A stretch of DNA of 39,066 bases from Deltaproteobacteria bacterium (GTDB lineage Bacteria > Desulfobacterota > Desulfobacteria > Desulfobacterales > Desulfosalsimonadaceae), in assembly GCA_013151835.1 (NCBI GenBank), contig JAADHK010000027.1, positions 46,281 through 85,346 on the forward strand, given 5' to 3'. Shown in pieces: positions 1 through 7,151 of the stretch. A program made the translations under genes and the position numbers. Numbering within the stretch: the first letter of the stretch is position 1; every line of letters begins with the position of its first letter. The notes below the pieces were generated by a model. That model had not been told where the DNA came from, ran no database searches, and was given only the letters and a program-made list of their open reading frames with translations.

Positions 1-1
1 T

Positions 2-508
2 CCGGGGATCCGCAAATATATAAATGAAGATATCAATATCGCACAACTCGAAGTCCTGCCGCCCAAGGGAAAGCTTGCCGGCATATTGAAATGGGCCATA
101 CCCGCAGCCATTGCAGTTCTTGTACTGGCGGGATTCGCCCGTGGAGGGTTTACCACCGGCTCGGCCATGGTCACCTGGTGGATACTGGCAAACGCCCTTT
201 TTGCGGGTATCGGAGCGCTTGTGGCCCTGGGCCATCCTTTGACCATCCTTTCCGCCATGGTGGCCGCGCCCCTGACTTCTTTAAACCCCATGATCGCCGC
301 AGGGTGGGTGTCGGGCCTGGTCGAGGCATTTATCAGGAAGCCAAAGGTAAGAGACCTTGAATCCCTTTCAGTGGACATTTTATCGGCAAGGGGCTTCTGG
401 AAAAACAAGGTAACCCGAATACTCCTGGTGGTGGTCTTTTCAAACCTCGGCAGCGCCGTCGGCACCTTTGTGGCCCTGCCTCTCATGGTAAGGGTAATGG
501 GGGGGTGA
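2..508 (+). CDS. TraB/PrgY-family membrane protein, C-terminal part (5' end outside window)
   Basis: The reading frame is open from base 2 to a TGA at 506-508, so this is the 3' end of a gene that begins before the window. A TTG at 86 is not a convincing start because coding sequence continues upstream of it. The visible part reads like the C-terminal membrane domain of the TraB/PrgY family (pheromone-shutdown type proteins, related to GumN/TIKI): a short charged stretch, then about three to four hydrophobic helices rich in Gly/Ala with the sequence PLTSLNPMIAAGWVSGLVEA between them. The catalytic-type N-terminal TraB domain is not in view. The cellular role of bacterial members is poorly known. 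The family call rests on the C-terminal region only. Confidence 0.7.
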   Translation, partial: PGIRKYINEDINIAQLEVLPPKGKLAGILKWAIPAAIAVLVLAGFARGGFTTGSAMVTWWILANALFAGIGALVALGHPLTILSAMVAAPLTSLNPMIAAGWVSGLVEAFIRKPKVRDLESLSVDILSARGFWKNKVTRILLVVVFSNLGSAVGTFVALPLMVRVMGG

Positions 509-512
509 CGTA

Positions 513-570
513 TCTATCTTGCAACCATCACGACACCATCACGACTTTGCGCCGATAAATCTTTCCATTT
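513..570 (-). pseudogene. Stranded remnant of a purN 3' end
   Basis: Read leftward, this stretch encodes NGKIYRRKVVMVS followed by a stop (528-530). The intact-frame end of the purN gene at 1411-1457 encodes NGRVYRRRVVMVAE and a stop. At DNA level the two segments share blocks such as TGCAACCATCACGAC and TGCGCCG; this copy carries an extra imperfect repeat of ACCATCACGAC. The differences are mostly conservative or synonymous, so the copy diverged while it was coding, then lost the rest of its gene. It ends just beyond the TraB gene, on the opposite side of the HEPN/MNT pair from purN. Confidence 0.75.
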
Positions 571-572
571 AT

Positions 573-602
573 TTGACATTATCAACTATTTCACAGTATA
601 TT
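573..602 (+). promoter_or_regulatory. Sigma70-type promoter for the HEPN/MNT pair
   Basis: TTGACA at 573-578 and TATATT at 597-602 are separated by 18 bp. The predicted transcript would start near 609 and have a leader of roughly 60 bases before the HEPN start codon. The -35 box abuts the purN remnant, so the cassette carries its own promoter. Confidence 0.6.
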
Positions 603-666
603 TTACAAATCAGATACAATCCCTGTTGCTGAAAGTGTATAAAAAAACTATAAAGACTCGTTTTTT

Positions 667-1074
667 ATGAATTTTATGGCAAAAAATGATAAAGTAAAAT
701 ATTGGCTTAAAACCGCCGATCAAGATTGGAAAGTAGCGAAGCACTTGTTTGAGAAGAGGGATTACTCTTACGCGTTGTTTTTTGGCCATTTAACGATTGA
801 AAAAATATTAAAGGCAATTTTTACCGATAAAAAGGACAAAACCGCGCCATTTTCACACAACCTTGTATATCTTTCTGAAAAAGCCGGTTTGGAATTGAAT
901 GATGAAACCTTGGAATTGTTTGAGGAGATTTCGGATTTTAATCTTGAAGCGAGATATCCGGATGATAAGTTTTCATTTTATAAGAAAAGCACCATGGAAT
1001 TTACTGAAAACAAACTTGAACAAATTGAGAGGGTAAAAAAATGGCTTCTTCAAAGTCTTCAACCATTAATTTAA
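667..1074 (+). CDS. HEPN domain protein (putative toxin of a HEPN/MNT pair)
   Basis: 135 residues, all alpha by appearance, with the HEPN-family pattern: a YWLKTADQDW start, a YALFFGHLTIEKILKAIF central helix and an EARYP segment near residue 107. HEPN proteins paired with MNT nucleotidyltransferases act as toxins, often RNases, and are neutralised by AMP transfer from the partner. The usual RX4-6H RNase motif is not visible: the Arg of EARYP is followed by PDDKFSFYKK with no His, so catalysis is uncertain. The gene is AT-rich compared with its neighbours and overlaps the MNT gene by 34 bases, which suggests a transferred co-translated unit. An in-frame ATG at 676 is an alternative start; neither has a clear ribosome binding site. 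Confidence 0.85.
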   Translation: MNFMAKNDKVKYWLKTADQDWKVAKHLFEKRDYSYALFFGHLTIEKILKAIFTDKKDKTAPFSHNLVYLSEKAGLELNDETLELFEEISDFNLEARYPDDKFSFYKKSTMEFTENKLEQIERVKKWLLQSLQPLI

Positions 1075-1358
1075 TAAAAAAATATATAGAACGCTTAAAA
1101 GAAAATAATATTTCTGTTGAAAAAGTATTGTTGTTTGGTTCTTACATGAAAGGAACGCCAAGGGATGATAGCGATATAGACATTGCTATTATTTCATCTA
1201 CATTTAAAGGAGACAGGTATTCAGACCGAAGGCTTGTTGTTCCCTTGAGACGTGGCATAGACAGCAGGATTGAGCCCATTCCGTTTACTCCTGAGGACTA
1301 TGCAAAAGGTGGAATGCTTATTGATGAGATTAAGAGCACCGGACAGGAAATTATATAG
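1041..1358 (+). CDS. MNT-type minimal nucleotidyltransferase (putative antitoxin)
   Basis: 105 residues with the DNA polymerase-beta superfamily signature GS-X10-DxD: the motif begins LLFGSYMKG and ends SDIDIAI, giving the two metal-binding aspartates. A third acidic position may lie in the RIEPIPF strand. MNT antitoxins add AMP to the partner HEPN protein and so neutralise it. A GAGAGGG box lies about seven bases before the ATG. The start sits inside the HEPN gene, so translation is probably coupled, as is typical for these pairs. Base composition is as AT-rich as in the HEPN gene. Confidence 0.87.
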   Translation: MASSKSSTINLIKKYIERLKENNISVEKVLLFGSYMKGTPRDDSDIDIAIISSTFKGDRYSDRRLVVPLRRGIDSRIEPIPFTPEDYAKGGMLIDEIKSTGQEII

Positions 1359-1410
1359 CTTGGCATGACCTCATTAACAAAACACAAAAACAACGACAAT
1401 GTAAGCCTGT

Positions 1411-2198
1411 CTATTCTGCAACCATCACGACCCTGCGCCGGTAAACCCTTCCATTGTCCAGGGAATGGGTCTTGACCACCGTGTGGAGGCGTTTTTCGGA
1501 AAAAAGCATTCGGGATAGAGTTCCCATTCCATGGCCAGCCCCTTTTTTTTCACCGAATCGAGCGTGTCTTCATCTGATATCTCAAATGCCCGTTGCCCTA
1601 TGATGGGCCCTGAATCCTCTCCGTAGTCAATAAAATGAACCGTGCATCCTCCCACTTTGCAACCATACCTGAAAGTGTCGCCGTAACCGTCAACCCCGGG
1701 AAAGGCTGGGAGCAGGGCAGGGTGGATGTTCATTATGCGGGGTTTCGCAGGTTCGGTGTTGACCCGGTCTATGAAATACGGGGTGAGATTGCGCATGAAC
1801 CCGGCCAGGACCAGAAGATCGAAGGGATACGGTCGCATTTTTTCAAGAATCCGCGCCTCGGCAATGGCCCGGGTGGACAAAAAAGCTGAAACCCGCTCCG
1901 GGTTGGTGTCGGCAGGGAAAATAGTTTGTTTGGAACGGATTTCGTCTAAATTAAAATCCGGCGGAAGGGGAAACTCGGACGGGTTTTCCCGAAAGCCGCG
2001 TATGATTGCGCCATAATCCGTGATAAATGTTGGAATCGATCTTTTTTCAGCCCGTTTCAGGCCTGTTGCATCCGGGTTGTCGGTCCCCACAAAGACCACA
2101 TCCCCGTTTATGGTTCCATCCTCGCACGCGCCGAGAATCGCCTCCAGGTTGGTTCCCGAGCCGCTTATGAGCGCGCCGATGCGAATCGGTTTATCCAT
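1411..2198 (-). CDS. purN: Phosphoribosylglycinamide formyltransferase, frameshifted near its 3' end
   Basis: Transfers a formyl group from 10-formyl-THF to GAR in purine synthesis. The Rossmann start IRIGALISGSGTNLEAI (residues 5-21) and the catalytic set N157, H159 (NIHPALLP) and D195 (GEDSGPII) are present. A roughly 50-residue insertion (about 65-115) makes it longer than the usual 190-220 residues. The start is the ATG at 2196-2198, with AAAGGAGA five bases upstream. After ...WELYPEC (residue 231) the frame shifts. The current frame runs out at 1425, but the adjacent frame encodes the expected end (LFSEKRLHTVVKTHSLDNG...RRRVVMVAE) and stops at 1411. A few bases seem to be lost near 1500-1507. 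The shift is real decay or a sequencing error. Third gene of the nramp-uspA-purN operon. Confidence 0.85.
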
Positions 2199-2217
2199 CT
2201 GTTCTCCTTTAAAAGTT

Positions 2218-2622
2218 CTATCCCCGCAATAGCAAAAGGGGAATGTCAATGTGGTGCTTCAGGGCATCTGAGACGCTGCCAAAGAGCATGTCACCGAAAA
2301 AACCATGGCCGTGGGTGGCCATGGCCGCTAAATCATAATCGCCTTTTTTTATCTCCGCCAGTATCTCTTCCTCCGGTTCGCCTTTTTTCAACAGGGAGAA
2401 GGTCTCAATGCCCTGGTCCCGCAGACACTTAAGATATGTTTTCATGCGGCTTTCAGCTTTTAAACGCAGGACTCGTTCCTGATCAAGGCTGTGGGCGTGG
2501 ACTACATGGAGGAGATAGACCTTTGCCTGATTTTGGCGGGCCAGGAGGGCGATATGGCTGATAATGGCCTCATCGACGTCTGAGCAGTCAATGGCCACTA
2601 ATATCTTCTTATATATTTGCAT
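2218..2622 (-). CDS. Universal stress protein, UspA family
   Basis: 134 residues forming a single Usp domain: KKILVAIDCSDVDEAI at the start with the conserved Asp, and near the C-terminus ATHG, nine residues, then GSVSDALKHHIDIPLLLL. This corresponds to the ATP-binding G-2X-G-9X-G(S/T) motif with the first Gly replaced by Ala, so nucleotide binding is likely but not certain. Role: cytoplasmic stress or regulatory partner. Its ribosome binding site (GGAGG) lies inside the last bases of the upstream transporter gene, with 14 bases between the genes, so it is co-translated with nramp. Usp genes often accompany transporters. Confidence 0.92.
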   Translation of the reverse strand: MQIYKKILVAIDCSDVDEAIISHIALLARQNQAKVYLLHVVHAHSLDQERVLRLKAESRMKTYLKCLRDQGIETFSLLKKGEPEEEILAEIKKGDYDLAAMATHGHGFFGDMLFGSVSDALKHHIDIPLLLLRG

Positions 2623-2636
2623 ATCAGGGGCCTCCG

Positions 2637-3863
2637 TTAGAAGCTGGTGTAGAGCAGGTAAAGGTTAAGGGCAACCACGATTGTCGTAATGATAAAGGCG
2701 GCTGTAAACTCCAGGCTGCCGCTCCGAAAGCGGCCCATGCGTCGCCGGTCGCGGCAGATAATCAATAAAGGAATCAGGGTAAAGGGCAGTTGCAGACTCA
2801 AGACCACCTGGCTGAAGAGAAGGATGCGAAAGGTGTCGAGATTAAGGGCAATAATCAAGAAAGATGGAATGGCGGTGATAAAGACCGAGACCCGGTAGAG
2901 CCGGGTTCGGGGGTCCTCCGGGCGGCCCAGAAATCCGGTGATGACATTGACCTCGGCCATGGACGAGGTGATGGATGACCCCACTCCGGCAAAGACCAGG
3001 GCCACGGCAAAGAGCAGAGCGGCCAGGGGCCCGGCCAGGGGCCGCATCGTTTCGGCTGCCTGTTCAATACTGGTAACCTCAATATTGTTATGGGAGAATA
3101 CCGCTGCCGCCACAATAATCATGGCCGAATTTACAATCCAGCCCGCCAGCATGGCAACTGTGGTATCGATTTTTTCAAAGCGTAACATTTTCGCTTTTTC
3201 AGCATCCGAAGCCCCCCATTTGCGGCTGTGAATGACATTGGAATGGAGAAATATATTATGGGGCATGACCACCGCCCCAAGGATGGCCATGGCCACGTAG
3301 ATACTGCCGTGGTTCAGGCGGGGGATGACCAGGGCCGGGACCAGAGTCGGCCAATCGGGTTTGACAATGAATATCTCGATTATATAGCAGAGGCTGATAA
3401 TGCCCAAAAAAGCCATAATCATAGCTTCAAGGCGGTGATAGCGCTGGCTGATAATCAAAAATATTTCAAGAAAAACGGTGACAAGCGCCCCGAGCCACAG
3501 AGGAAAGCCCAGGAGGAGGTTAAAACCGATGGCCCCGCCGAGGAGTTCCGCAACATCGGTGGCGACACAGGCAAGAACAATGGTCAAACCCAGGACGGCC
3601 GCCACCGGCTTCGTAAAACGCTCCCGGATATTAACGGCCAGGGACTTGCCGGTGGCAATACCCACCTTGGCCGCCATATGCTGAATGACTATGAGCATTA
3701 TGGTGCTCATCGTAATGACCCATAGAAGCTCATAGCCAAAGCGGGAACCGCCCTCAATGTTAGTGGCCCAGTTACCTGGGTCAATAAAACCCACGGTTAC
3801 CAGGAACCCCGGCCCCATAAAGCGTAGAATCGTTTTTAAAGGGGTGGCTTTGCTGTTACTCAT
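2637..3863 (-). CDS. Nramp-family divalent metal (Mn2+/Fe2+) transporter
   Basis: 408 residues with about 11 hydrophobic segments and both hallmark unwound-helix motifs: DPGN at residues 28-31 and MPHN at 200-203, the Met being the metal-selective thioether ligand. These predict proton-coupled import of Mn2+ or Fe2+ across the inner membrane. It is the first gene of a leftward operon with uspA and purN. The ATG at 3861-3863 has no strong ribosome binding site. Sixteen bases upstream lies the 18-bp palindrome TTTAAC-N6-GTTAAA, a likely metal-responsive operator. MntH proper is a close alternative name; substrate preference cannot be read from the sequence. Confidence 0.93.
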   Translation of the reverse strand: MSNSKATPLKTILRFMGPGFLVTVGFIDPGNWATNIEGGSRFGYELLWVITMSTIMLIVIQHMAAKVGIATGKSLAVNIRERFTKPVAAVLGLTIVLACVATDVAELLGGAIGFNLLLGFPLWLGALVTVFLEIFLIISQRYHRLEAMIMAFLGIISLCYIIEIFIVKPDWPTLVPALVIPRLNHGSIYVAMAILGAVVMPHNIFLHSNVIHSRKWGASDAEKAKMLRFEKIDTTVAMLAGWIVNSAMIIVAAAVFSHNNIEVTSIEQAAETMRPLAGPLAALLFAVALVFAGVGSSITSSMAEVNVITGFLGRPEDPRTRLYRVSVFITAIPSFLIIALNLDTFRILLFSQVVLSLQLPFTLIPLLIICRDRRRMGRFRSGSLEFTAAFIITTIVVALNLYLLYTSF

Positions 3864-3878
3864 GATTGTGGATATCTA

Positions 3879-3896
3879 TTTAACCGTATAGTTAAA
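3879..3896. promoter_or_regulatory. Palindrome upstream of the Nramp operon, possible operator
   Basis: TTTAAC and GTTAAA form perfect 6-bp arms around CGTATA. It lies immediately upstream of the transporter start, and read leftward contains a -10-like TATACG. Its position fits a repressor site for a DtxR/MntR or Fur-type regulator, but no regulator is encoded nearby and the sequence does not match a consensus I can name with confidence. Confidence 0.4.
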
Positions 3897-4211
3897 ATAA
3901 AAGCCCCGCTTTTTGCCGACGATTTCATAAAATATCGGTTGACGGTAGTCTTTGACTATTAAAAACTGATTTTTATGTCAAGAGCTTATGGCGTGAACTG
4001 AGTAATTAGAGTAAGAATCTGCTGTCTCGCCCCGGCTCTATTTGCTACCTACCTATAACGGTCATAAACGACATTTTATATACCGATAAGGACATCATTA
4101 AAAACAACTTGCCATTTAGTTTAATAGATTTTGATTTAACGCTTTGGAAGTGATACAAAAAACGTCGCAGGCCAAGCAGCCTGAAATCAATGGCTTTACT
4201 TGGGGCTTTAT
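3897..4211. other. Gene-free AT-rich stretch
   Basis: Spacer between two divergent genes. It should hold the leftward nramp promoter: read leftward, a TTGACA box occurs near 3973-3978, without a convincing -10 at standard spacing. I see no conserved gene, RNA or repeat here. Confidence 0.4.
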
Positions 4212-4242
4212 TTGGCGTAAAATGTAACTATTAACTGATAAT
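4212..4242 (+). promoter_or_regulatory. Weak candidate promoter for the redox lipoprotein
   Basis: TTGGCG at 4212-4217 and GATAAT at 4237-4242 (19 bp apart; 18 bp if the -10 is read as TGATAA) lie about 40 bases before the start codon. The match is partial. Confidence 0.3.
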
Positions 4243-4280
4243 CAGAAAACTTACCGTTTTTGTTGAAAAAGGAAACCAAA

Positions 4281-5465
4281 ATGAAAAAAGAAGCAATCCT
4301 ATTGATCGGATTGGGCGTGATCAGTTTGCTTCTGCCCCTGACAGGGTGCAAGATGCAGCAATGGAACAGCACAGGAGAAGCATCGCAGAATAATACGCGG
4401 GATGTGGCCGGAGATCTGGTGTATGGGTATAATCTGATACACGTCGGAGAGACATTTCCGGATATCGCCCTTAAGACCCCAGCCAGCCGGCAAGACCGCT
4501 CTTACCTGGGGATCGCCTCTGGTGAAACTTTTTCAATCAAAGATATTCAGGCGGACATGGTGCTGGTGGAAATATTAAATACGCATTGCGTCCCCTGTCA
4601 GGAGCAGGTTCCTGAATATAAGCATCTCTTTGAACAGATTGCGCTTGCCGAGGGACCACGGAACCGGATTAAAATGCTTGCCGTGGGCATAGGCAATACT
4701 CAGGAGGAAATCAATCGCTTCCGGGAAGAACACAAAATACCGTTTCCCATGGTGGCCGATCCGCGATTTGAGCTGCACAGGGCCATTGGCAAACCGCAGG
4801 CGCCTTTTTCCATATTGGTCCGCCTGGAAAAAAGCCCGGATGCAACCATTGTTGCGCTCACGTATTCTGATGTAAACAAGAAAAGTGTAAATTTGTATCC
4901 GGATATGATGGCGCTTATGACATTGGACTTATCCGTGTTTCGTAAAAAAGGACTCCGGACAAAGACAAGTTACTCCTTTGCCGGGCTGCCCCTTTCCCAG
5001 GCGGCCCTGGAGGAAAAGATAAAAAGCGCCATGGCCGAAGTCGGTGGCAAAGATGGCTTTTTAACGGAATTCAGCAAGATAGCCATTAAAGGCCGCATTG
5101 TATTCAGCGGTGTCAATAAGGGCAGGAAAGGCGCAAAGCGATTGTTTGCCGAGGTGGTAAGCCGCCCCACCATATGTGATGTATGCCATGATGTTCATTT
5201 CTTTTATATCTTCAATGAAGAAGGCGTAGTGCTGGAGTTTGTCCCCTTGCAGTTGACCAAATGGGGAAATGAGAAATGGTCTGAGCAGGATATTCAATTA
5301 ATGCGGGATCGGCTGGTGGGGCGTTTTATATTTACGTCATTTTATTTTAATCCCCAACTGGATGCGGTCACTTCGGCAACCATCACCTCGGTATTAATTT
5401 TTGACGAACTGTCCCGTGGAAAACAATTATTTGACATATTGAAACAAAAGGGCCTTATTTCATAA
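4281..5465 (+). CDS. Thioredoxin-like lipoprotein fused to an FMN-binding-like domain with a CxxCH motif
   Basis: 394 residues from the ATG at 4281, preceded by AAAAAGGAAA; a TTG at 4260 is less likely. A lipoprotein signal ends in LTGC (Cys23). Residues about 52-185 resemble a TlpA/AhpC-type redoxin fold with the active pair C103-VP-C106. Residues 299-303 read CDVCH, a c-type haem attachment motif. Residues 361-370 read DAVTSATITS, like the (S/T)xAT segment by which FMN_bind (NqrC/RnfG-type) domains attach flavin. The protein may thus carry a dithiol, a haem and a flavin outside the inner membrane. The redoxin part is confident. The flavin and haem roles are inferred from motifs; CDVCH could also be a plain zinc or disulfide CxxC. 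It stands alone between divergent spacers. Confidence 0.75.
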   Translation: MKKEAILLIGLGVISLLLPLTGCKMQQWNSTGEASQNNTRDVAGDLVYGYNLIHVGETFPDIALKTPASRQDRSYLGIASGETFSIKDIQADMVLVEILNTHCVPCQEQVPEYKHLFEQIALAEGPRNRIKMLAVGIGNTQEEINRFREEHKIPFPMVADPRFELHRAIGKPQAPFSILVRLEKSPDATIVALTYSDVNKKSVNLYPDMMALMTLDLSVFRKKGLRTKTSYSFAGLPLSQAALEEKIKSAMAEVGGKDGFLTEFSKIAIKGRIVFSGVNKGRKGAKRLFAEVVSRPTICDVCHDVHFFYIFNEEGVVLEFVPLQLTKWGNEKWSEQDIQLMRDRLVGRFIFTSFYFNPQLDAVTSATITSVLIFDELSRGKQLFDILKQKGLIS

Positions 5466-5561
5466 AGCGGGAAGCCTTGTATAATGCATATTTATAGTGG
5501 ACCCCTTAAATTGCGTCCGGTTTGCACCGGCTTTGATCAAAGGATAAAAATCTATTTTTTT

Positions 5562-5634
5562 CAATAGATTAGATCTCGGGAAAAAGCCGGTTGCATGGGC
5601 ATGGTTTTTTTGTTTTTACGAGTCCGTCAATTAT
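5562..5634. repeat. 73-bp direct repeat, copy 1
   Basis: Identical over 73 bases to 5724-5796, with a period of 162 bp. It runs from CAATAGATTAGATCTCGGG to TTTTTACGAGTCCGTCAATTAT. Its right end is the same terminus as the dispersed hairpin family near 32735-32750. Confidence 0.95.
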
Positions 5635-5640
5635 GATGAT

Positions 5641-5714
5641 CTCGTAAAAAGTCAGGCAACCCGGTTAAGATGGCATCGTTGCAAGTTCCATATACAAGGC
5701 GTAGTGGTGTCGCG
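5641..5714. repeat. Member of the dispersed TCGTAAAAAGT repeat family (fragment)
   Basis: Lies between the two 73-bp repeats. It starts CTCGTAAAAAGTCAGGCAAC and ends with ...ATATACAAGGCGTAGTGGTG and TCGCG. The reverse complement of 32668-32742 carries the same blocks in the same order, including the CAGGCAACCCGGTTA block, so these are inverted copies of one element. Confidence 0.85.
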
Positions 5715-5723
5715 AAAGCGGAG

Positions 5724-5796
5724 CAATAGATTAGATCTCGGGAAAAAGCCGGTTGCATGGGCATGGTTTTTTTGTTTTTACGAGTCCGTCAATTAT
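5724..5796. repeat. 73-bp direct repeat, copy 2
   Basis: Second identical copy of the repeat at 5562-5634; it ends 35 bases before the Old Yellow Enzyme start codon. Together the two copies and the fragment between them fill most of the 5466-5831 spacer. Confidence 0.95.
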
Positions 5797-5831
5797 AGCT
5801 GAAACGATAATCAAGGATAGAGGAGGCTAAA

Positions 5832-7079
5832 ATGCCGGAAAACGAAATGTCGATACCCGAAACTCTCGCCCGTTCCCTGGAACTCCCCTGCGGGGTAATT
5901 ATTAAAAACCGCTTGTGCAAGTCGGCCATGAGCGAGGGGTTGAGCAGCGTGGACAATGCCCCGACTCCCAGGCATACTCGGCTTTACGGCCGGTGGGCGG
6001 ACGGCGGAGTGGGCCTGTGCATCACCGGCAATGTCATGATCGACAAGAGCGCGCTGGGCGAGCCGAGAAACGTCGTCATCGAGGACGAACGCAACTTGGA
6101 TGAGCTCTCCGAGTGGGCAGCGGCGGGCCGGGCCGGGGACACCCATATCTGGCCGCAATTAAACCATCCCGGAAAACAGAGCCCGAACACCCTTTCGCCC
6201 GAGCCTGTGGCCCCATCAGCAATTGGTTTTCCCCCGCCCCTAAACAAGTTTTTCAATCCTCCCCGGGCGCTTGAAGAAACGGAGATCGAAAATCTGATCG
6301 AACGGTTTGCAAGGACTGCGGGAATCGTCAAAAAAGCAGGGTTTACCGGTGTGCAGATTCATGCGGCCCATGGATATCTGGTAAGCCAGTTTTTCTCCCC
6401 GGTCCACAACAGGCGCATTGATGAATGGGGCGGCTCCATTGAGAACAGGATGCGATTCGCCCGTGAAATTTACCGGGCCATCCGCAATGAGGTGGGAAAG
6501 GATTTTCCCGTGGGGATCAAGATTAATTCCGCAGATTTCATGAAGGGCGGGTTTTCAGCCGAGGAATCCGCGCTTGTGGTAAAAACCCTGGCCGAAGACG
6601 GTATGGACCTGATCGAACTCTCCGGCGGCACTTATGAGAAGCCCGTCATGACCGGCCGGACCGCCTCGGATAGAAGAATCAATGCAGAGGCTTATTTTAT
6701 CGAACAGGCCGGACGCGTCAGGGATTTAATATCCACCCCGATCCTTGTTACCGGGGGATTCCGTACGGGGCAGGGCATGGCTGCGGCTGTTTTCGAAAAT
6801 CTCGTGGACATGGTGGGAATTGCCCGGCCCATGGCCGTTGATCCGGAACTGCCGTTAAAAATCCTTTCGGGCGAGCAATATACAAGCTCCGTGCGGCCCC
6901 TTACCACCGGCATCAAGCTGATCGACAAGATGGCCCTCCTGGAAGTCACATGGTACGAGCAACAATTGGGATATATTGCCCGGGGTAAGGCCGTTCGGCC
7001 CAACCAGGGCGTCTGGTTTTCACTTATAAAGACCCTTGTTGAAAACGGGTTCCAGGTATTTCAGAAGAGGAGGGCGTAG
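5832..7079 (+). CDS. NADH:flavin oxidoreductase, Old Yellow Enzyme family
   Basis: 415 residues, the length of a single FMN-binding TIM barrel without the 4Fe-4S and NAD domains of the 2,4-dienoyl-CoA reductase branch. Diagnostic motifs are present: the N-terminal IIKNRLCKSAMSEG, QLNHPGKQ near residue 113, the active-site block HAAHGYLVSQFFSP and then RIDEWGGSIENRMRF (about 176-205), and PILVTGGFRT in the phosphate-binding region. It should reduce activated C=C bonds of enones or related compounds in the cytoplasm; the physiological substrate is unknown. The ATG has AGGAGG eight bases upstream. It is monocistronic and converges on the tetR gene. Confidence 0.93.
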   Translation: MPENEMSIPETLARSLELPCGVIIKNRLCKSAMSEGLSSVDNAPTPRHTRLYGRWADGGVGLCITGNVMIDKSALGEPRNVVIEDERNLDELSEWAAAGRAGDTHIWPQLNHPGKQSPNTLSPEPVAPSAIGFPPPLNKFFNPPRALEETEIENLIERFARTAGIVKKAGFTGVQIHAAHGYLVSQFFSPVHNRRIDEWGGSIENRMRFAREIYRAIRNEVGKDFPVGIKINSADFMKGGFSAEESALVVKTLAEDGMDLIELSGGTYEKPVMTGRTASDRRINAEAYFIEQAGRVRDLISTPILVTGGFRTGQGMAAAVFENLVDMVGIARPMAVDPELPLKILSGEQYTSSVRPLTTGIKLIDKMALLEVTWYEQQLGYIARGKAVRPNQGVWFSLIKTLVENGFQVFQKRRA

Positions 7080-7151
7080 GGCCGCCATAATGCCTCCGGC
7101 TTTAATGCCCGGTTGCGCGGTTTGGGGGCTGCGGGGCATCGGGAGGAGTGG

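Noticed and set aside
5500-5545. Possible insertion-sequence end (GTGGACCCCTTAAA) and hairpin CCGGT-TTGC-ACCGG
   Set aside because: No transposase, no matching second end and no T-run directly after the hairpin; evidence too thin to call an IS end or terminator.
5562-5796. Possible CRISPR array because of repeated units
   Set aside because: Only two long units with one dissimilar spacer that is itself part of a dispersed repeat; no cas genes.
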